DNA from: an uncultured Prevotellaceae bacterium
GTDB taxonomy: Bacteria; Bacteroidota; Bacteroidia; Bacteroidales; Bacteroidaceae
DNA length: 64,000 nucleotides
Assembly: GCA_902770195.1 (NCBI GenBank)
Contig: CACXSA010000001.1
Location: 1 to 64,000 of the forward strand
Reading direction: 5' to 3'
Under the pieces are notes generated by a model. The model was not told where the DNA came from, made no database searches, and saw only the letters and a program-made list of their open reading frames with translations. Shown here piece by piece: positions 62,688 through 64,000 of the stretch; position 1 is the stretch's first letter; each line of letters starts with the position of its first letter. Made by a program: the position numbers and the translations under genes.

Positions 62688-64000
62688 TTAGAATGACATC
62701 TGTACACCTAGGACTACGCTCTTGTTGACAGGAGCTGTCACACCATAGTTCTCAGGATCAGCATCGTCCATGTGATCGAAGCAAAGCAGATCGACGCCAC
62801 GCACGTAGAGCTTGGCCTTGTTGATGAAGCCGGTCTTCTGCAGCAGTGTAGTGGGGAAGTTGTAGTACAGTTCCACATTACGCAACTTCAGGAATGCACG
62901 GTTACGCTGCCAGAAGGTACTGGTCTGGTAGTTGTTGGCATTGCTGGTGGTGGTCAGACGTGGGAAGGCAGCATTCGGGTCGGGATTGCTGGCTGTCCAT
63001 CGTCCATCGTAATATTGCTGTGAGAGTGAGGTGCTGTTCAGCAGTGGCCAATACATACCTTTTGCATTGAGGTTGGCGCTATAGCGGCCAACTCCCTGGA
63101 ACATCAGGTCAATACCAGCGCCCTTATACTCTGCTCCTGCGTGGAAGTTGTAGAAAATCTCAGGTGCATAGCCGCTATAGCCAATCTTGGTCTTGTCGTT
63201 GGCATCGATGACACCGTCTTCGTTGATATCCAGATATTTGATGTCACCAGGACGGACGGTGGTGAATTTCTGTGATGGACTATTGTCGATGTCAGCCTGG
63301 TCCTTGAACAGTCCGATGGCTACCAGTCCGTAGGTGGAGTTCAGCGGATTGCCTGTCTCTACGAGGTTGTCGAAAGCCTTAGGCTCTTCAGCCTGCTCCT
63401 TAATCTCATTCTTGTTGAGGTTGAAAGCACCACCTACGTTGAAAGTAACCTCGCCCAAGGTCTTGGTGTAGTCGAGAGACAACTCGAAACCGTGGCTGTT
63501 GACCTTTCCAGCGTTGATATAAGGAGCATCGAAGCCGATGAGGGCGGTGTAAGCACCAGTACCTGCTACCCAGATGTCCTTGCGAACTTGTGAGTAATAG
63601 TCGATTTCAACATTCAGGCCTTTGAAGAGCGCAGCTTCGATACCTATATTAAACTTCTGAGCCTTCTCGTGCTTCGGATCGGCCGTAGGCAGCAGGCCCA
63701 GCGTGGAGTTTGCATATACAGGTTCGTAACCAGAGCCGAAGGGATAGCTGCCCGTGTTCGAAGAGGCTTGACCATAAGACAGTGCATAGTAGTTCCAAAC
63801 ATTGTCACCTGGTAAATAGTCTGCGTTGATGATGCCGTAGCTGGCGCGGAGCTTCAGGAAGTCAATCCAGTTGATATCCTTCATGAAATTCTCGTTAGAA
63901 GCTACCCAAGCAGCAGAGAATGTCGGTGACAGATTCCACTTGGTGCCAGGAGCCAAACGGTTGCTGCCTGAATATACCAAAGCCACCTCACCGATATAAC
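62688..64000 (-). CDS. susC: SusC-family TonB-dependent outer membrane receptor (C-terminal part)
   Basis: The last about 437 residues of a SusC/RagA outer membrane transporter; the frame stays open to the right edge. Beta-barrel strands typical of the family are seen (WNLSPTFSAAWVASNENFM, FLKLRASYGIINADYLPG, FNIGIEAALFKGLNVEIDYY, GDIKYLDINEDGVIDANDKT, PEIFYNFHAGAEYKGAGIDL) and the protein ends NKSVVLGVQMSF. It would import oligosaccharides across the outer membrane with energy from TonB-ExbBD. The plug domain, signal peptide and promoter are outside the window. Confidence 0.96.
   Translation of the reverse strand, partial: YIGEVALVYSGSNRLAPGTKWNLSPTFSAAWVASNENFMKDINWIDFLKLRASYGIINADYLPGDNVWNYYALSYGQASSNTGSYPFGSGYEPVYANSTLGLLPTADPKHEKAQKFNIGIEAALFKGLNVEIDYYSQVRKDIWVAGTGAYTALIGFDAPYINAGKVNSHGFELSLDYTKTLGEVTFNVGGAFNLNKNEIKEQAEEPKAFDNLVETGNPLNSTYGLVAIGLFKDQADIDNSPSQKFTTVRPGDIKYLDINEDGVIDANDKTKIGYSGYAPEIFYNFHAGAEYKGAGIDLMFQGVGRYSANLNAKGMYWPLLNSTSLSQQYYDGRWTASNPDPNAAFPRLTTTSNANNYQTSTFWQRNRAFLKLRNVELYYNFPTTLLQKTGFINKAKLYVRGVDLLCFDHMDDADPENYGVTAPVNKSVVLGVQMSF

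Overview
The window looks like a chromosomal segment of a Prevotella-type Bacteroidota bacterium (Prevotellaceae). Evidence: promoters of the TTG-N19/20-TAnnTTTG type, SusC/SusD proteins, a PorE-like component of the type IX secretion system (T9SS), short C-terminal tails of the Prevotella T9SS kind (ending in GIYI.NGKK), GH/PL/CE clusters arranged as a polysaccharide utilization locus (PUL), and intergenic tandem repeats. The assignment rests on family recognition; no search was run.

Left part (1-26.5 kb) is mostly housekeeping and envelope genes. In order: a possible partial gene at the edge, a 42-bp hairpin tandem array, a GNAT acetyltransferase, a membrane protein, a broken NCS2 purine permease, a TPR-containing membrane histidine kinase divergent from a membrane-anchored AraC regulator, an ExbB/small protein/ExbD/ExbD proton-channel operon, folA-thyA-rRNA methylase, a GIN-domain/PspC/ECF sigma operon, a PorE-like OmpA lipoprotein, a CE7-type esterase, a RecD-like helicase, a periplasmic-binding/LRR fusion lipoprotein, a protein with a repetitive tail behind a long leader of 41-bp hairpin repeats, a Y1 (RAYT-like) transposase fused to a DprA-like domain, a rhodanese lipoprotein, an EamA exporter and a TGS-type nucleoside kinase.

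Right part (26.5-64 kb) is a large pectin/rhamnogalacturonan-I PUL in four blocks. A five-gene minus-strand operon (GH115, aldo/keto reductase, GH2, GH105, GH106) and an eight-gene plus-strand operon (PL11, GH105, GH2, CE12, rhamnose mutarotase, GH35, GH2, GH28) diverge from 35707-35879. Then follow a minus-strand DUF4840-like/PL11-chimera/PL11 block, and a SusC/SusD/surface-protein/PL9 block that runs off the right edge. Together they would deacetylate and cut the RG-I backbone (CE12, PL9, PL11, GH28), import oligomers (SusCD), trim galactan side chains (GH2, GH35), remove unsaturated uronic acid (GH105), rhamnose (GH106) and perhaps glucuronic acid (GH115), and feed rhamnose into catabolism (RhaM, possibly the reductase).

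The most unusual features are repeat-derived. Palindromic or low-complexity segments sit in frame inside several otherwise conserved proteins (ECF sigma factor, rRNA methylase, DHFR, PorE, helicase, GH106). Three tandem arrays have hairpin-forming units, one with arms that covary between units. A HUH/Y1 transposase with a DprA-like fusion sits next to one of these arrays.
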